A stretch of DNA of 6,833 bases from Polaromonas sp. (lineage in GTDB: Bacteria; Pseudomonadota; Gammaproteobacteria; Burkholderiales; Burkholderiaceae_C): positions 1-6,833 of the forward strand of contig JABMMH010000110.1 of assembly GCA_013205645.1 (NCBI GenBank). The letters run 5' to 3'. Below the pieces are notes generated by a model. That model had not been told where the DNA came from. It was given only the letters and a program-made list of their open reading frames with translations, and did not search any database. Position numbers and translations under genes: made by a program. Numbering within the stretch: the stretch's first letter is position 1; each line of letters starts with the position of its first letter. Below, in pieces: positions 6,113-6,833 of this stretch.

Positions 6113-6833
6113 GTCGACGCCTTGACGGACTCAGCCACTTCACCACCATCAGGCTTGGCAACACCTTTCCACAAGTTCTTTTTCAAATGAACCAGCAAGA
6201 GTGAAATGGTCGCCGGCGTGACGCCAGAAATGCGCGACGCCAAACCCAAGGTTTCAGGCCTGTGCTTGGCCAACTTTTGTCGAGCCTCAAAACTCAGCGC
6301 AGCGACCTGCAAATAATCCAACTCCGGCGGCAGTTTCAAATTCTCGTAATGAGCAGAACGTTCGACCTCGGCCTTTTGCAAGTCTATGTAGCCCGCGTAC
6401 TTGGCAACGATTTCAATCTGCTCGATCACCACCTTGAGCGTGTCAGCCGGCAGTTGTGTTTCACGTGAAACAGCTGGGCCAGCGTTCGTGGCATCGGCGA
6501 CCATCGTCGGCAACTCAGCACTCGCAAAGCGTCCGCCATCCAAAGACATCAAGCTGACGTAGCCCACATCAGGGCGGCGCAACAAATCCAACAAGTTGTA
6601 CTCGCGCTCAATAGCCTTGCCCAATACACGCTCGGCCTCCGCCGCGGGTAGATTATTCGGATGAACCCACAGGCCTCGGAGTCGTTGTGTTTCACGTGAA
6701 ACAGCATCGCGCTTGCGGTTGAAGGCATCCCAGCGGGCGTCGTCGACCAAGCCAAGCTCCCTGCCCTTTTCGGTCAGGCGCATGTCGGCATTGTCTTCGC
6801 GCAACATCAATCGGTACTCGGCACGGCTGGTGA
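6109..6833 (-). CDS. mnmG: tRNA uridine-5-carboxymethylaminomethyl modification enzyme MnmG (GidA), C-terminal part
   Basis: This is the C-terminal portion of about 240 residues; the gene enters from the right edge already open, reading TSRAEYRLMLREDNADMRLT from codon 6831-6829, so the ATG at 6807 is not its start. MnmG uses FAD, NADH and a methylene-folate with its partner MnmE to modify the wobble uridine of several tRNAs. The TSRAEYRLMLREDNAD block is nearly invariant in the family. The C-terminal helical domain that binds MnmE is complete: KYAGYIDLQ, a YENLKLPPELDY segment, HRPETLGLASRISGVTPA and a final LLLVHLKK. About 20 weakly conserved residues follow. The FAD-binding Rossmann part lies outside the window. 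The gene contains two perfect parS palindromes, each encoding VSRET. Its stop overlaps the rsmG start by four bases. Confidence 0.97.
   Translation of the reverse strand, partial: TSRAEYRLMLREDNADMRLTEKGRELGLVDDARWDAFNRKRDAVSRETQRLRGLWVHPNNLPAAEAERVLGKAIEREYNLLDLLRRPDVGYVSLMSLDGGRFASAELPTMVADATNAGPAVSRETQLPADTLKVVIEQIEIVAKYAGYIDLQKAEVERSAHYENLKLPPELDYLQVAALSFEARQKLAKHRPETLGLASRISGVTPATISLLLVHLKKNLWKGVAKPDGGEVAESVKAST
6457..6472. promoter_or_regulatory. parS: parS site 2 (perfect palindrome), inside mnmG
   Basis: TGTTTCACGTGAAACA, an exact 16-base palindrome identical to the widely conserved chromosomal ParB-binding site. On the coding strand it is read with the codons of A-V-S-R-E-T in a linker stretch (GPAVSRETQLPA) before the MnmE-binding helices. 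The ParB gene lies about 3.2 kb away. Confidence 0.95.
6688..6703. promoter_or_regulatory. parS: parS site 3 (perfect palindrome), inside mnmG
   Basis: A second exact TGTTTCACGTGAAACA, 231 bases from site 2 and in the same codon phase, again encoding A-V-S-R-E-T (RDAVSRETQRLRGL). It lies where MnmG proteins have a charged helix before the W-V-x-P segment. Confidence 0.95.

Overview
The window looks like ordinary chromosomal sequence, probably close to the replication origin, from a betaproteobacterium. I infer Burkholderiales, most likely Comamonadaceae (Rhodoferax/Polaromonas-like), from the protein sequences, the moderately high GC and the gene order. No mobile element, CRISPR array, RNA gene or phage gene is visible. 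Coding density is high, and the longest non-coding gap is the 137 bases between parB and the membrane-protein gene.

Left part (1-1664): two divergent genes. The minus-strand gene, cut by the window edge, is the start of a PduO-type cob(I)alamin adenosyltransferase. The plus-strand gene is a complete FAD-linked oxidase of the D-lactate dehydrogenase/GlcD type. They share a 119-base divergent intergenic region.

Middle (1666-2345): a four-helix membrane protein of unknown function on the minus strand. It converges on the oxidase gene with a single base between the stop codons, and it is preceded by a very AT-rich leader (16 G/C in 77 bases).

Right part (2346-6833): a minus-strand series read in the order mnmG (5' end outside the window), rsmG, a LysE/RhtB exporter, parA, a small RBBP9-type serine hydrolase and parB. 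mnmG/rsmG and parA/hydrolase each overlap by four bases; the other gaps are 46-62 bases, so this may be one operon. MnmG (tRNA wobble-uridine modification) and RsmG (16S rRNA methylation) act in translation. ParA and ParB form the chromosome segregation system.

The most notable feature is that the ParB targets lie inside the translation genes. There are two perfect 16-base parS palindromes in mnmG, 231 bases apart and in the same reading frame, each encoding Val-Ser-Arg-Glu-Thr. A third copy with one change lies near the end of rsmG in a different frame. The window therefore holds a complete ParABS module: ATPase, CTP-type ParB, and a three-site parS cluster within 1.2 kb. I found no convincing new system. 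The most open questions are the hydrolase between parA and parB and the orphan membrane protein.
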